Assembly: GCF_014805685.1 (NCBI RefSeq)
Contig: NC_060900.1
Location: forward strand, 9,007,950-9,071,949
DNA length: 64,000 bases
Direction of reading: 5' to 3'
Origin: Silurus meridionalis
Taxonomy: Eukaryota > Chordata > Actinopteri > Siluriformes > Siluridae
This document shows, piece by piece, positions 12,664-26,199 of the stretch. The first letter of the stretch is position 1; each line of letters starts with the position of its first letter. The translations under genes were made by a program, and so were the position numbers. Below the pieces are notes generated by a model. That model was given only the letters and a program-made list of their open reading frames with translations, was not told the origin of the DNA and searched no databases.

Positions 12664-13118
12664 AGCATCACATATTTACTCATATCTTAAAAAAAAACTG
12701 ATGCAATTATAAAAGAGAATCTTCTATAAGAGTACAAGAAATACAAAATAAGACTATTTCATAGTGGAGGCTGTATAAGGCCATTGCTTAAATGTCTAAG
12801 CAGATGATAAATCGAGTAAAATGACACATGATTCCCAGAATTTTAACTAGCTGTTTTTAGCACATGCTTAAGAAAGAATGCACCCTTTCTTTCTGCTACC
12901 ACAGGTATACAGTTTCCATTAGATCTAAGAGAGAATGAGAGTGACTGAATCTGAAATAATAAGAGATAGGGGGCAGGCATGCTTACTGAGGTAAAGCCCA
13001 TTACAGGAGAATTACAGGAGAGCAAAGACCTACTCAGCTTAGGATGGAAAACTATTCATCTCATATTGCTTTTCTGGCAGCGGCCCAGCCTCATGATAGA
13101 GAACACTATCTCAGTCTG

Positions 13119-13121
<3 letters not shown>

Positions 13122-13156
<35 letters not shown>

Positions 13157-13160
13157 TCTC
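13122..13160. repeat. (CT)n microsatellite
   Basis: About 19 CT units with one CCC interruption near the end. Confidence 0.95.
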
Positions 13161-14669
13161 TGCCAATCTATCTGCTGGCATCCTTTGCTGCCAATGACAC
13201 GGGTAATCCGCAGTCAGTTGGCAAGCAATAACTTATGAAGAATTTGTCCGCAGTTCAGCAGGAAATCACTCATGTCTGCCTAGGCTAATTTTTTAATCTG
13301 TCATACTACACTGCATGTGGGCCTCTTTATATAAAATACAGCCAATGTGCACAATAACCAGTAAGAAAAACTACAATTGCATTTTTCAGGCACTTTTTTC
13401 GGATTAAAGAAACATGCACTTAGAACGACTTGCATGACAATGTTTATAATCTGTATGACCTTCTATTGTACAAACTGTTATACTGGGTTATACTTTTTTA
13501 ATAAAAAAAAATATTAGAATAACATTTCTTTCACCTGCTGCTAATAGTGGCACAAGGTGTAATTTACTTTTACCTGAAAAAAGAGAGGACTTTAGCAGCA
13601 CTTTAGTCTTTAAATCTGTCTACCTCTCTTTCCTCCTTATCTGCTTAAACAGATCCGGTTTAAAAGTTTTAACTTTCATACTAATGCCTTCCTCAGCCTC
13701 ATCACAACTGACACTAGCAGATTGGCATTGCATTCTGGAGCTTTGATTTAATTATTTGCAATCTCCATCTATATCTACATTGGATTTAAAATGACTCAAA
13801 TGCCACTGGAAATTGTAACTGAAATTGTAACTGAAATAAAAAAAAGGACTTGTAACAAATTAAACCTTATTGCTGGGCTTTGTGAAATTATTAAATGTTA
13901 TTATTTAGAGCTGCTTCTAATGTCTGTTGCACAAAAAAGATTTGCATGATTCACAGAATATTCAAATTAACATAGTAGACTAGAAATAACATTTATTAAT
14001 ATTGATTAGAAGCATTATACCAAGTCTTTCTTCTTGTAAATCTATGGTTAAGGTAGGATGTACTATTTTGATTCAACCAGCCTGTAGTAGATTTTATTAA
14101 AGCATTAATGAAACAGCACTGGTGTTATAGATTGAATATTTATATAGAGAGAATGATTCTGCTATAATATTAATATAAATTTTCTATTAGTTTAAAAATT
14201 TGACCAGAAACTATATGTTCAGTTTTACATACACTTATATGAAATAAATAACAGAAATAACATGTTAGTTACTCTCTCACTTGCAAGCATGAAAAAAATA
14301 TGCTTCACATAGAGATAAAGAGCAGTCAGTGCAGTAGTCCATGAACATTCCAGAAAGTTATCACTGTGACAATTCAATTTATTAAAAAAGCTTTAAATGA
14401 TGCATTGCTGTGATTACTTGGTTTTATCGTGAGCTATATGAGAATGTGTGAGTTATGGTATGTTCTCAAATGCAGATAAAATTGACCTTTAAAGCACTTC
14501 TCAAAAAAAACTAGCCTGCATGTCTTTTGCCAAATTAGCAAATCACTTCAGTGTCTTCCCTGTTTTAATTTTCTTTCAAAATTTCTCTAGGTCATGGGTC
14601 ATGGTGAGGCTAGAGGCTTATATGTTTGAACCTCAGCAAAGATTAAATTGCTATAAACATACCTAAATG

Positions 14670-15345
14670 CACTCACCAGCTACTTTATTAGGAACATCCA
14701 ATCATTCATGCAATTATCCAATCAGCTAATCATGTAACATGGGCACATTGCATCGAATCAGGTAGATTATAGGTCAAGGGGTTTAGGTAATATTTGCATT
14801 TAACATAAAAATAGGGGGGAAATGCAATCTCAGTGACTGTGGCCGGTTTGACTATTTCAGAAACTGTTTAAACAGAATAATGTAAAAAACAAAACCATTT
14901 ATTTCTTAATATTTAACAGTGCTGGTGGTGAAAATTCCATGTCACTAAGAGAGGTCAGAAAAGAAATAAACAGACTAGTTTAAGGAAAGCTATTTGAACT
15001 TAAAATAAATACTCTTTACAAACAGCAGAACAAACATTTCAGCAAGGACGACACAGTGATCCTTTAGGTCGATGAGCTACAACACTAGATGATAACATTG
15101 GGTTACACACCGATCAGCAAAGAACAAGAATCTGAGGTTACAATGGGCATAGGCTTAACCAAACTGGACAGCTCTAAACAGAAAAAAAGATTAGGTGACT
15201 TTTTATTTATTTATTTATTTGCCAAATATAATGAGCCAAGAAACTACTGTGGCTAAAAATCACAGCAGATCGGCAGTTTCTGAAATACTCAAACCAACCT
15301 GCCTGGCACTAGCAAGTCACTGAGATCAAAATTCTTCTATATTCT
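14670..15345 (+). mobile_element. Tc1-like composite with inverted internal copy
   Basis: Starts with CACTCACCAGCTACTTTATT and continues ATCTCAGTGACTGTGGCC, TTTGACTATTTCAGAAACTG, then transposase-derived sequence (AGAGGTCAGAAAAGAAATAA; GATCAGCAAAGAACAAGAAT; TACAATGGGCATAGGCTTAA). The last part, 15230-15345, is the same N-terminal region again but inverted (CAGTTTCTGAAATACTCAAA; GTCACTGAGATCAAAATTC). No open frame. It belongs to the family of the element at 34470-35289, to judge from the start and the shared internal motifs. Confidence 0.7.
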
Positions 15346-15412
15346 GGAGTTTGATGTAAAAATAAACTAAGCCTAATTAACCTTATATGTACAAAGTACA
15401 TGTAGAGTTATA

Positions 15413-16389
15413 CATGGGCGTATATTTCATTTAACAGTAGGGGGGGACAATAAATATAAAATTTCTCATGAGCAATTTTTGAAGGGGGACACAAATAATA
15501 CAGTCAAATTGTACTTACAGTATAAAGACACAGTGTCCCCACAGTGAAAAACTTTGTTTCTATTATTATTATTGTTGCATGGAGACTGCATCAATTACAA
15601 TGATAATTCAAGCTGCTTTACATAAATTAAGTAAAACTACCATAAAAAATAATCACAACAATAAAAACAAGGAATTTAAATAAAGGTTTAGCATTTTATT
15701 TACAAATTAATAAAGACACATAAGAACAGAATAGAAATTGATTATAAATATACAGTGGGGTCAGTTCGGACGTAGCACAGTGCTCATTTAGTAAATGCAC
15801 AGATAAACAATATGCTAATTGTGTGTTAATGTTCACGTTATACCAAGTCGTCCCAAATAAAACACTGCATGGGAAACGGCTTTGGTGTGTTAGTGTCAGT
15901 GCACTATGCTACAAGCTATTATAAACAAGCTAACGTTCACTAGATAAGTCATATTTTAATCGCTAATAGAGCAGATTCATGGAAAATTACATCACTAATC
16001 AGCATTTTTGCCGCAACTAATTTATGAATGAGTCTGCATCAACTACATTAAAGAGAATCGCTTTATTTAAAGTGAATAAAATACACTAGTTAATGGAGTT
16101 GAACATTAATTGAGCAGCAGCCACACACCTGACTCGTGTGTGTAGAGTAGGTGAGATGAACTAGGAACGCAGGCAACGGGTCAAACCACTGTGAGGAAGG
16201 GGAGGCGGAACTCAACTGTTTCTAAATGCACAATTATTTAGGTATACAGTACATACATATATTTTACATATAATACAGAATAAATATAATAGAGAGTGCG
16301 ATTTTTTAAAAGAATCTTTTTTGGGGGGGGACAACCCTCGGATAGGGGGGGACATGTTCCCCCCGTCCCCCCCGGGATTTACGCCCATG
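15413..16389. mobile_element. hAT-type non-autonomous element, complete, 977 bp
   Basis: Perfect 8-bp direct repeats GAGTTATA lie immediately outside it (15405-15412 and 16390-16397). The termini are inverted: CATGGGCGTA at the left and, read on the other strand, CATGGGCGTA at the right. Subterminal G-runs (GGGGGGGACAA left, the complement of CCCCCGTCCCCCC right) are also arranged in inversion. No coding sequence is seen. An 8-bp target duplication is typical of hAT elements. Perfect duplications suggest a fairly recent insertion. Confidence 0.85.
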
Positions 16390-17308
16390 GAGTTATATGA
16401 TAATGCAATAGTAAACTCCAGACTTATGATGTTGTAAATTGGACTCATAAGATAACTATACAGTCTTAGTTTTATATATGTCAATTTAAATGTCAATCTA
16501 AATTAAGAATAAAAAGATTTTTCTCCATCACATCCGTAGGCTCACATACAGTATACACAACGTATGAGCTAATGCATTTGCATTTATGATTCAGAGAGTG
16601 AGATTGTGCAGCCTGTGTAGTGGGAGATCTGGATAAACATGGTCAATCTGTTCTACTGGTCAGTATCAACAATGCTGAAAATCTGGATGCTATTCAGGGA
16701 CAATCTTAAATCCCATCTCTACATGATATCATTATGAGATCATTGTACATGTCTATGTGCATGTACGTTTGTGTATAGATGTATGAGTGTCTGTGTGTTT
16801 TTATGACACATGCAGCTGATTGTGTGCATGTGGGTTTTTCGTGTCTCTGTGTGGTCACATCTGCACGCTGGCGCATACAGTAATGTTTTTTATTGGATGC
16901 TTCAGGTGGTTTAAAAGACATTCTTTAGCCAACTCTAGCTACATAAACATGGCAAGCACTTCTTTTGCCCAAGACATACGCATTCACAAAGCTCTGTAAA
17001 CAGACACCTATGTATGTTATAATACATATAGTATTTTAAATCACTAAAAGATCAGTGGGAAAGGGCTTTAGTAGCTGATCGTTTTAGAAATTGCACAAGC
17101 TTCTTAGAGCTGTTGCATCCCTTAGCTTCATGGTGGAGTGAAGACATGCAGAGACAGCAAAACTAGCATGGCATTGTTGCTCCTGTATGCCAAAATGCTT
17201 TATTAGCAACAGCCAAGGCCACAAGCAATCTTGCGCAACAACGAGATACTCCTATTGGCCATTTTTGCAGAATTACGTACATCCATGACTTAGGTTTCAT
17301 CTATGTAT

Positions 17309-17310
<2 letters not shown>

Positions 17311-17367
<57 letters not shown>
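17311..17367. repeat. (GT)n microsatellite
   Basis: About 28 GT units. Confidence 0.97.
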
Positions 17368-17368
<1 letters not shown>

Positions 17369-19465
17369 CTTAAACCCAATGTGGACAAAGGAAAGTCCAG
17401 CCAGGGAAGATTGCATCGAGGCGTGTCTAGGAGCACTCACAGACACACATGCACACATTAAAAACATCTCCATTGCAATAGCCTCTCCTGCTTTTCACTC
17501 AGCACCACATCATTTAAGGAAGTCCTTGATACGTTTTCAAGATCTTGCGGTTTGCAGAACTATTAATTCTTGGCCAGGACATGAAGTGTGTGTTTTCTTA
17601 CACACTCCTCTCTTCTTTCTTCATCCCCTAACCACTATACGGTCAGAGTGATCATGACAGCCAACTCTCTTTTTGGCCTTTGGTTCGCAGAGGGAATGAA
17701 CGAGACAAATAAAAAAATCTAAGGATACTTTGAAACACAAGAAAACTGAAATCTTCTTCTGAAAATCTTCTGAAATTCTGCTTATTTCTAAAATTGTTTT
17801 ATTCTTTACACAACACCCGAGAGCTCTTCCTCAGAATCTCACAGGCCAGAGATCTTCTACTCAGCATATAAACAGAACTGCACATAGGAGATTATAAATT
17901 GCTAGTGGTTCTTATGGATATATTCTTATGGCAGATCCAACCCTATAACCATAAAAAAAAAACACAAGTGACATTTTTGAACCATGGAGGATCCCTGCTC
18001 ATACCAGCTGTTAAGCATTTCTCTTTTGAATTGCCTCTTTCTCTCCATCTGTAACAGCAAAGTGGCACACCACACTCATTAAAATGCATTTATTTGAATA
18101 CATTTGCTGTGAAATTCATCATTTTCCGCTTTGCAGTGCAGTACTGCAATAATTGCTGTTTATGTAACAATTAATAACATTCTCTCAGCTGAGACGCCGC
18201 AGAAAGAGTAGAAATAGCCCGAATCTACCTCAGATGTGGGCCTAGGAGGAGGTAATTCTTCAAAATATCTGCGATTATATTTGAAGTGGTTCTGCAGCCT
18301 GACTCCAGCGTCTGTCTGGTCTTCATCAGTAGCTCTACAAACTTCCAAAGACCTGACGAGTCAGACAAATTATGCATAAAAATGCAACTTTTTGGATGAG
18401 ATTACAAGTGAAATATTGAATTTAGAGTTTCAGGTCTATAAATGTGCAAAATATGCTTGGGAAAACAAAGAAGGACGAGTATTACTGGATATAATCTCTA
18501 AAAGTCAGGTGTCGTGTAGCTATGAAACATCTTTCTATTCATGCCAAATGCACATGGACATCTGCCAGAAATAGCTGGTCATCTGAGGGGAAGTATTTAT
18601 TAATGAATCATGAGTAATTGGTTTAAGTGAGTAACAAGTAAGGGATGCATTATAATGAAAAGCAAGTGCTTCTGCATTTTTTTCATTCACACAGTCATAC
18701 ATTTGTTATGGACAGGCATATCAAAAATCTATTGTATCCATCACCTCCATACTGCATACAAAAGATTGTTTTTATTTCAGTCAGCTTTCTTTCGATTGCC
18801 TTTGATTTCACCCCTACAGATTGACATCTAAACAAAACCTACCCCCATCGCCCCCACCGTAACTATGCCCTGAGGCAGTTTAAACTCAATGCTCTTAAAC
18901 GGATACTGAGTTTATTACAGACAGATCTAACAGAGAAAATGTGAAGAAAGTAATTTATTCAAGATTTTTACAAGTGAAGGCAATATTGTTTTAAAGTTTT
19001 ATAAATGTTCTCATGTTATCCCAAACTAGGTGCGTTAATTTATAACTTGTTAATGCATGTTTACCAGTTAACAAATTATTATATAATCTAATATTGTAAA
19101 TGTAAAATTCCAGTTAAAGCTGCTATCAAATTTGTCGTCGAATTCATCACAATAATTTTTAGAGCATTTACACCATTCATTTGATAGCTTTTATTTATCA
19201 ACCCCTAAGACAATGCTCAATTACTACAGGATCGTCTTTAAATTACAGGTTGCTTAAAGAATAATATTTCAGTTATTTTAAGTAGACTATAATTCTATAT
19301 TCTATAAACTAAGTTTAAATTAATAGGATTGCTACATTTAGAGACTCTACTTAGAATATTTCATGTATCCTGTTAAACAAATTATCTGCCTTTTTTATTT
19401 ACATAAAATATAGGCATCAAATTATAAAGTACATGTACACTCACTATAGAATATTACAAAGTGTC

Positions 19466-20037
19466 TTTCAAATTATTCAACCCCTTTTAAAATCATCAAT
19501 TTCATTTGAATTACAAAGGACATTTGCTCGGATTAAGTGGCCGTAAACCCCTGACAGCAGATCTTAAAAAAAAAAACATTCTTACAAGTATTCCAAATTG
19601 TTTATATGAAAAGCATCACCCAGATCATAATGCAGCCACCACCTTATTTCACTTCAGGAAAAGTGTAAATTGTTGTATAAATTGTTATACAATTTGGCTC
19701 CAAAACACAGCACTTAAAATTTGTCCAAATACAGAACCTCGTCTTAGTCTTGTGACACAACCACATCTTCACAGGGTCATTCATAATTTCACGCAGCTCT
19801 TTTGAGCTTCCTTTAATCCACATTTCGATACATTAAGTACTTAATAGTCCTGAGCTCCTGAAGTAACTATCTGGCACAACACCTTATTCTCAGCCACTGC
19901 AGTTTCTAATTTCTTCAGTTACACTCTTGGCCTCAAAGATAGTGGGCCTGATTTAGCTTTTGCTTGGTTGATATGATGCAACCTTCACTTCTTCAACTTA
20001 TATGAATCTGAAGCAGTTGAATACTTGTGCAAGCCAC
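19466..20037. mobile_element. possible Tc1-type non-autonomous fragment
   Basis: The left edge has CAAATTATTCAACCCCTTTT and the right edge, on the other strand, GCACAAGTATTCAACTGCTT. Many fish Tc1-like elements end in such ATTCAAC(C) repeats. The interior shows no convincing transposase. Confidence 0.35.
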
Positions 20038-20039
20038 AA

Positions 20040-21026
20040 TTTTTAATTTTCAGATGGTACAGACACTGCCAGGGTGTTGATGTGACAGGACCAAGACAGG
20101 TCCTGTGTGATATAGACACCTAGTTATCGTAAACTGTCCACTCTCTCCACTGTGGTCCCGTTGATGTTTTGCGGTTCAGTAAAAGATTGTTCTCCTGGCA
20201 CTATCTTTCCAGGTTTTTTTATCTCCTGTAGGTACACTGTCCCATCGTTGTTGGAGATCAGGCCCAACACAACAGTGTCGTCAGCAAAATTGATGATGGT
20301 GGTGGAGTTTGGAAGTGGCCACACAGTCATATGTGTACAGTGAGCACAGAAGGGGGCTCAGAACACAACCATTGGGAGCTACAGTGCTGAGGGTGAGGGA
20401 GGATGAGGTGTGTTGGCCCACCCGTACAGCTTGTGGTCTGTCTGTCAGGAAGATGGAGATCCATTGACACAGCGGCAGGCTGAGTCCCACGACCTCCAAC
20501 TTAGAGGTGAGCGGAATTTTTTAGAGGTGGAGGGAATTATGGTGTTGAATGCTAAACTGTAGTCCACAAACAGCATTTTTGCATAATTCCCTTTTCTGTC
20601 CAGGTGGCTTATCGTTGTTTGAAGAAGATGAGCAATGGCGTCCTCAGTGAAGCAGTTCTGGTGGTACACAAATTTTATAGGATCCAGTGTGTCTGGTAGT
20701 GATGCAGTGATGAAGTCTCTGACCAGTCTTTCAAAGCACTTTATTGCTACTGAGGTCAGGGCTACAGGGCGGTAGTCGTTGAGGCAGGCGGGCTGGGGTT
20801 TCTTCGGGACAAGAACAATGGTGGACAATTTGAAGCATGAGGGGACAACAAACTGTTCCAGGGAGAGGTTGAATATCTCAGTGAACACCGTTATTAGTTG
20901 GTCAGCGCAGGCTTTTAGAACCCGACCTGTGATGCCATCTGGTCCTGCGGCCTTCCTGGTTGCTTCCACGGCTTCTGGTTGGGAAGCCGTGGGTGGATAA
21001 AACCCAGTTGATTTTAAAGAGATCAC
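20040..21026 (-). mobile_element. L2/CR1-type LINE fragment (reverse transcriptase), broken
   Basis: Minus-strand frames give a reverse transcriptase in order: [19 protein letters not shown] (20960 down), [56 protein letters not shown], then after a frameshift near 20490 [19 protein letters not shown] and GCVLSPLLCSLYTYDCVA, and in a third frame IINFADDTVVLGLISNN, with the catalytic F-A-D-D near 20285. 5'-truncated, two frameshifts, inactive. The family is the common fish L2 group; finer assignment needs a library search. Confidence 0.88.
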
Positions 21027-21089
21027 ATATCCCCATTTCTGAACATTAACTTCTTGAACTGTATCTGCCAGATTATTTGTATTGTGTTG

Positions 21090-21175
21090 CTGGCAATAGA
21101 TTTTTATTTGTATAGCGCTTTTACAATATACGTTGTCTCAAAGCAGCTTTACAGTGATAAAGTGGTTGTATAAAA
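21090..21175 (+). repeat. short copy of the TTTGTATAGCGCTTTT dispersed repeat
   Basis: TTTGTATAGCGCTTTTACAA and CTCAAAGCAGCTTTACAGTG match the first third of the copy at 4741-4970. It lies just beyond the 5' end of the LINE fragment. Confidence 0.65.
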
Positions 21176-21374
21176 ATAGGTAGTTTAATGCCTATACAGT
21201 TTTCCTTTTAATTGTTATTTTGTCCCTAAGTTTTCTTTATCATTTTTGGCAACATGAAAGTCTTCTTCCATGGCCTCTCCAAATTCCTTTCATGCCTAAG
21301 TGTTCTATTTTGCAACTGTTTTTGCTACAGCCCTTCTGGTTCTCATGTAACTCTCATCTGAATCAGGTTAAGCA

Positions 21375-21560
21375 TAGCACAGTTACACAGAGGGTTGACT
21401 TATTATCCCATAGTTCCAGGGATCCTGGTTCAAAACTGTGTGTAGTTGTGCTTGTTTCCCTCCACCTGCATGGATTTCCTCCACATTCTCCAGTTTCTGT
21501 CATTATCCCCAAAACATACCAGTAGCTAGACTGGCAACAACAAATACGCCGTTCTGGACA
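21375..21560 (+). repeat. tRNA-related fish repeat, sense copy
   Basis: Contains GGGATCCTGGTTCAAAACTG (a degenerate B-box-like GGTTCAAA), CATGGATTTCCTCCACATTC, TCCAGTTTCTGTCATTATCC and CCAAAACATACCAGTAGCTA. I recognise the order from a widespread teleost repeat. The other copies are at 51985-52150, 55285-55510 and 62775-62990. Confidence 0.55.
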
Positions 21561-23954
21561 GTGCCATGTGTGATGCATTCAAAACAATGACTTTTGGACC
21601 AAGGTGCTTTGTCATCCACTAAGTTACACTTCTAATAGTTGCAAGGAAGTATTATGAAGAGCAAATTACAGCAATTAAGGGACATTACTTGTATCACATT
21701 TTAAACAACTAAGCAGGTAAGAGGTAAGGGCCTTAAAAGGGCTAGGCTTTCAACATATCACAACTTTCCAATGGCTTAACCGCTAAGCGACCACTGAGAC
21801 AAGCACAGATATGTAATAATATTTTTTTCTGCCCAGGTTCACATGGCCTTTCCTCCTGATCATGCCCCAAGAATTCCCAACATAAGACATCAGTTGCAGT
21901 AGAGAGTCAATAGCAAGTGCCCTTTGATGCACCTGCTTTACTTTCTCCAAAAATCAGATCTGTTCAACAATAGAATTTATGCATAAACATTTCCTTTTAC
22001 TCACCATATAACACACGGCAAGTCTATGCTTTTTGTTTTATTCCTACTTCTCACATAAATGAATGCATATGCAGTGCTTATTTTCATTTTTAATTAAAAA
22101 ATACATTTATGCAGCCAGACACAAACAATCTGTCTAATATATCCTCAGATACATATATTTATAGATATAGATTCACCTTTTAATAGACACTAGCTGGTCT
22201 ATTTATTAGTTTGGGTGATAATTCACAGTACACACTATTCAAAATAAAGTCCATCAGTGTTATTACTTTGCAGCAACAATTACCTCACCTGCTCTAGAAA
22301 AAAAAAAACATTAATGTTGTCCAGGATGATCACAAGGCTTCCACTGCTCTACAGGGAAACATTTAAAGCTCACTTCGTGGTCATATTTTCCACCTTCACA
22401 TACACACAGTCTCACTCACAGCATCCTATCTGCCATTAATCATCATTATCACCCAGCTCGGAGCACGGCGATGGGACATGCTTCAAATTGGTATAAGCCG
22501 CTCGACACTTGATTATTTTTCCTGCCCTCTCCCAAATGCTTCCCCCCTTCACATCCTGCACCTAATCTTCGTTTTGCCCCTGACGTTTTTACGACTGGAA
22601 GGTTTCCGTCTTCAAACAATGACAGGTAGCAGGAGGATTAATCAAAGGTAAGATTTTTTACACTGTAAATTTTCATTACACAAGCCTACATCCTGCACTT
22701 AGGCTGATCGTATGACTACGGAAGGGAAGCAGACAGGCTGTCTTTTTGCAGATCACAAACAAAATTTTCTTTCACACATGCAGAAAGTAATGTCTAATAA
22801 ACACATGAAAAACATTCTGTGTTTGGGAATCAAGTTCAAGGATTGATACCCATAGGTCCTAAGAAAATACACAAGGCAGTAGTGGCTGTCGCTATGGCCC
22901 AGATATTTATATGTAACAGATGATTGCAATGTTGTTAATGAGGCTCAAATAGTTCAAAAGTTTTAAAATGAGTTTTAGGAAATTAGATGTAAAAAATTTA
23001 CAGGTAACGTTAATACATAAAAAATCTTTCTTTGTACATTAAGGTCAAGAAGGTTAAAAAGAAATGATCAGTCATTGAAAAAAATATTTAACAGTGATGT
23101 AGCGGAATTAACAAAAGTGAATGCAGCTTCCTTTTCCAATTGCTAAAAACAGCATGAACGTAACTATCTTTCTAAAATAAGCACTTCTACCCCTCCCCAA
23201 TACAAGTTCCGAGAAACACAGACAAACATACACCTCTCACACAGAGAGGAACATTTAGATCCTGGATGACCTCTGACTCCAGGCCAAGGGTCAACCACAC
23301 TTTTCAGACTGAGGTTGATATGTCCATTACACTGTCAACTCATTGGCTGGATGAATGGGAGCAAATAGAGCTAATTAGACAGAGATTTTTTTCTTTCTTT
23401 TCCTTTTTTAGCTACCTCTAAAACTTTTGTGGCACCCAGATGGAAATAAAATGTGTTTGCTGTTACTGTTTATGTGTGTGCATGTGTGTGTGCGCGTCTG
23501 TGTGTATGTGTGTTTTTTATAAACTAAAGCAGCCAAGGTGCAAAGGTGTTTTCCTTTAGGTGATTGATGAAAAGAGGTAAAGAGGAGACTTTAACCTTAT
23601 CAATCTCTTGGCTTTCCCTCTTTCCGTCTCTTTTGTGAAAGCAAAGAGACCACTTTTGCCGGAGCCTCTGGATGTGCCTCATATAGAACAGATGAGGACA
23701 GACGAATGAAACTTGGACAACTTGACTTTGTGTGGGTTTTTGTTGGGAGGGTAATAAAGCAAAAAAACCCTCTTCAATTATGTCAAACTTTCTCAATTTT
23801 GAGGCCTTTGCATTCAGTGTTAATAAAATAACATACCTGTGTGCATTTTCACACACAAATGGCACAAATGGCCAAGCTCAAGTACAACAAATCTGGTGAG
23901 ACAGTTCATATACAAAACACACGAGTCAGAGAGAAACAGAAAGAGAGACAGAGA

Positions 23955-23955
<1 letters not shown>

Positions 23956-24017
<62 letters not shown>
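23956..24017. repeat. (GT)n microsatellite
   Basis: About 31 GT units, preceded by an AGAGAGACAGAGA purine stretch. Confidence 0.97.
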
Positions 24018-24019
<2 letters not shown>

Positions 24020-25099
24020 TGTAGGCTTAACGTAACCTGGGGAAATTGCTACCACATGTCAACAGCATAAGTGATGCACAGTGGACCCCCTTCATTTACT
24101 GAAGCCCCTTGGGCAAAGAAAAATAAAGAGGAGACGGTGAGAAGGGGGAGGAAAGGAAAAGAGAGCAAGAGACAAAGACTGAATGCTAGCACGAGAGGGG
24201 GAAGGGAGAAGTGAAAAAAATGTCAAGGTATGTCAGTTAGAGTCAGTCATGCATTTTGTGGTTATTTGATTAGTTGATTAAAAAGGTTTTATCTCAGGCA
24301 CTGATAATTAAGAGGATAATATAAATATGCTATATACTTATATACATGTAATGCAAAATGGACACATTGCAATACACACTACAACAATGTTCTACAATGA
24401 TTTAAACAAAAGATACAGTTTCTCAATATTATAGTGTATTATTATATATTATTAATACTATTGTATTAATATTATTATAATTTGTTACATCTATAAAGCT
24501 CTTATTAGTAAGGTGTGTTATACAAGTGACACTACAAAGCAATGCCACATTCTGGCACATCTGTCCTGTATGTGCATATAAGAATAGATGAATAAGCAAA
24601 ATGGGTCAATAATGTAAATGGTTGTGTGTAAACCATTAAATAACTCATCATTGCCTCTTTTTACCCTTAGTTACAGTTCTTTATTGCTTTTCCACATGGA
24701 CACTCCACTGCTTCCAAAACACAGAGGCTCTTTTCTTTGGACGGGGTGTGTGTTTTGCACTGGGCTGCTTTGCTCCCACTGCTCACTGCTCCATCTGACC
24801 TGTTTGAAAGCGAGCCACGGAACCTCAGAACACAGAACCAGCTTCCACACTGAGGGGAAACCAGGACAAAGGACAGAATCCGAAAGCAACACTTCTGTGA
24901 ATAGCCTTCAAGAGACATCAAGTGTGTATTGGTGTCTGAGAGATCTCTTTTTTTTAGGTGCAGTAGTGTAACCAGGATATAATGCAAAAAATAGATGGAA
25001 TAGATTTTTGTTTTATGATTTTGTATATGGCCTGCATACAATTCCCATGAGCATCAAGTGTGATCATTATTTGTGACAAAATTGCTTGTGGGATTATAG

Positions 25100-26162
25100 T
25101 AGGGCTGCAACAACTAATCGATAAAATCAATAATGAAATTCGTTGTCAACGAATGCTCTTATCGATTAGTTGGGCTGCTAATGTTACAGATTAGCATGAC
25201 AGCAACATAACATGCGATAGTACAGGGTCAACCGCGTGCAGGAAAAAGTGTGCGTCCCAAATCATCCAAGGCATAGGAGCATTTTATATTAAAAAAAAGG
25301 CATTGGAACATTTTATATTAAATGCAAGGCATGGGTTCATTTAAAATAAAACGCAACAAAGAAATCTGTACCTGGAAGTTATGCAGTATGGAGGTACCAC
25401 AGTGATGCACGAGCACGTGAAAAGAAAATACCCTGGTGTCACGGATAAAAGCAAAACATCACGATATGCAGAAAGTGTATAATCCTCGTCATGTAAAACG
25501 GTTTTGTTTAATTAAGTGCTATTGTGTAAACTGTTTGTTTGTATCTTTGGGACAGTTGCACTGGATCTGTTCTGTTGTGACTCGCGAGCATCAGGTTGCC
25601 CAATCAGGTCACTCGACGTGATGGATTCAATTAAAACAGTGTGAACAAACACTAAATCTAAAAGCAGCCAATAACAGCAGCAGTAAACTAGAACATTTTT
25701 AGCCACTGTTGTGTTTTCAAATGTGTTTTATGCATATTTATAATTATACAAAATTACATTTATTTTATATTCTAGATGCTTATATCTTCACAATTGAACA
25801 ACATATCTGTGTATATTTTTTTTTGTCAAATTATCAAAACAAAGTTGTATTATATTTTATAGGGATTTCTTTAAGCATTGTTGTCAACTTGCCATCTGCA
25901 CAATACAATACAGATGTTGATTAACACAAATTGCTTAACCTTTCATACTCAAATGATGTTTTTTTATTTATTTATTTTTAATTTTTAATTTTTTCTACAG
26001 AAACATCATAGTATAAGTGAAATCCCCCATTTCTTCCTCAACAAACATCCACTATAAGCTTTGAAATGTCTAAATTAAAGATACCCTAAATTACGGTTTT
26101 GAATTGTTATAATAAGTAAGTAACATCTAATTTAAAAACAATAATTTCTATCTGATTAATTA

Positions 26163-26199
<37 letters not shown>

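Noticed and set aside
20779..21000. Plus-strand open frame over the L2 LINE
   Set aside because: Shadow of the reverse transcriptase on the other strand.
23524..23865. Minus-strand 113-codon open frame
   Set aside because: No recognisable domain, AT-rich codon use and no splice or conservation evidence; treated as chance.
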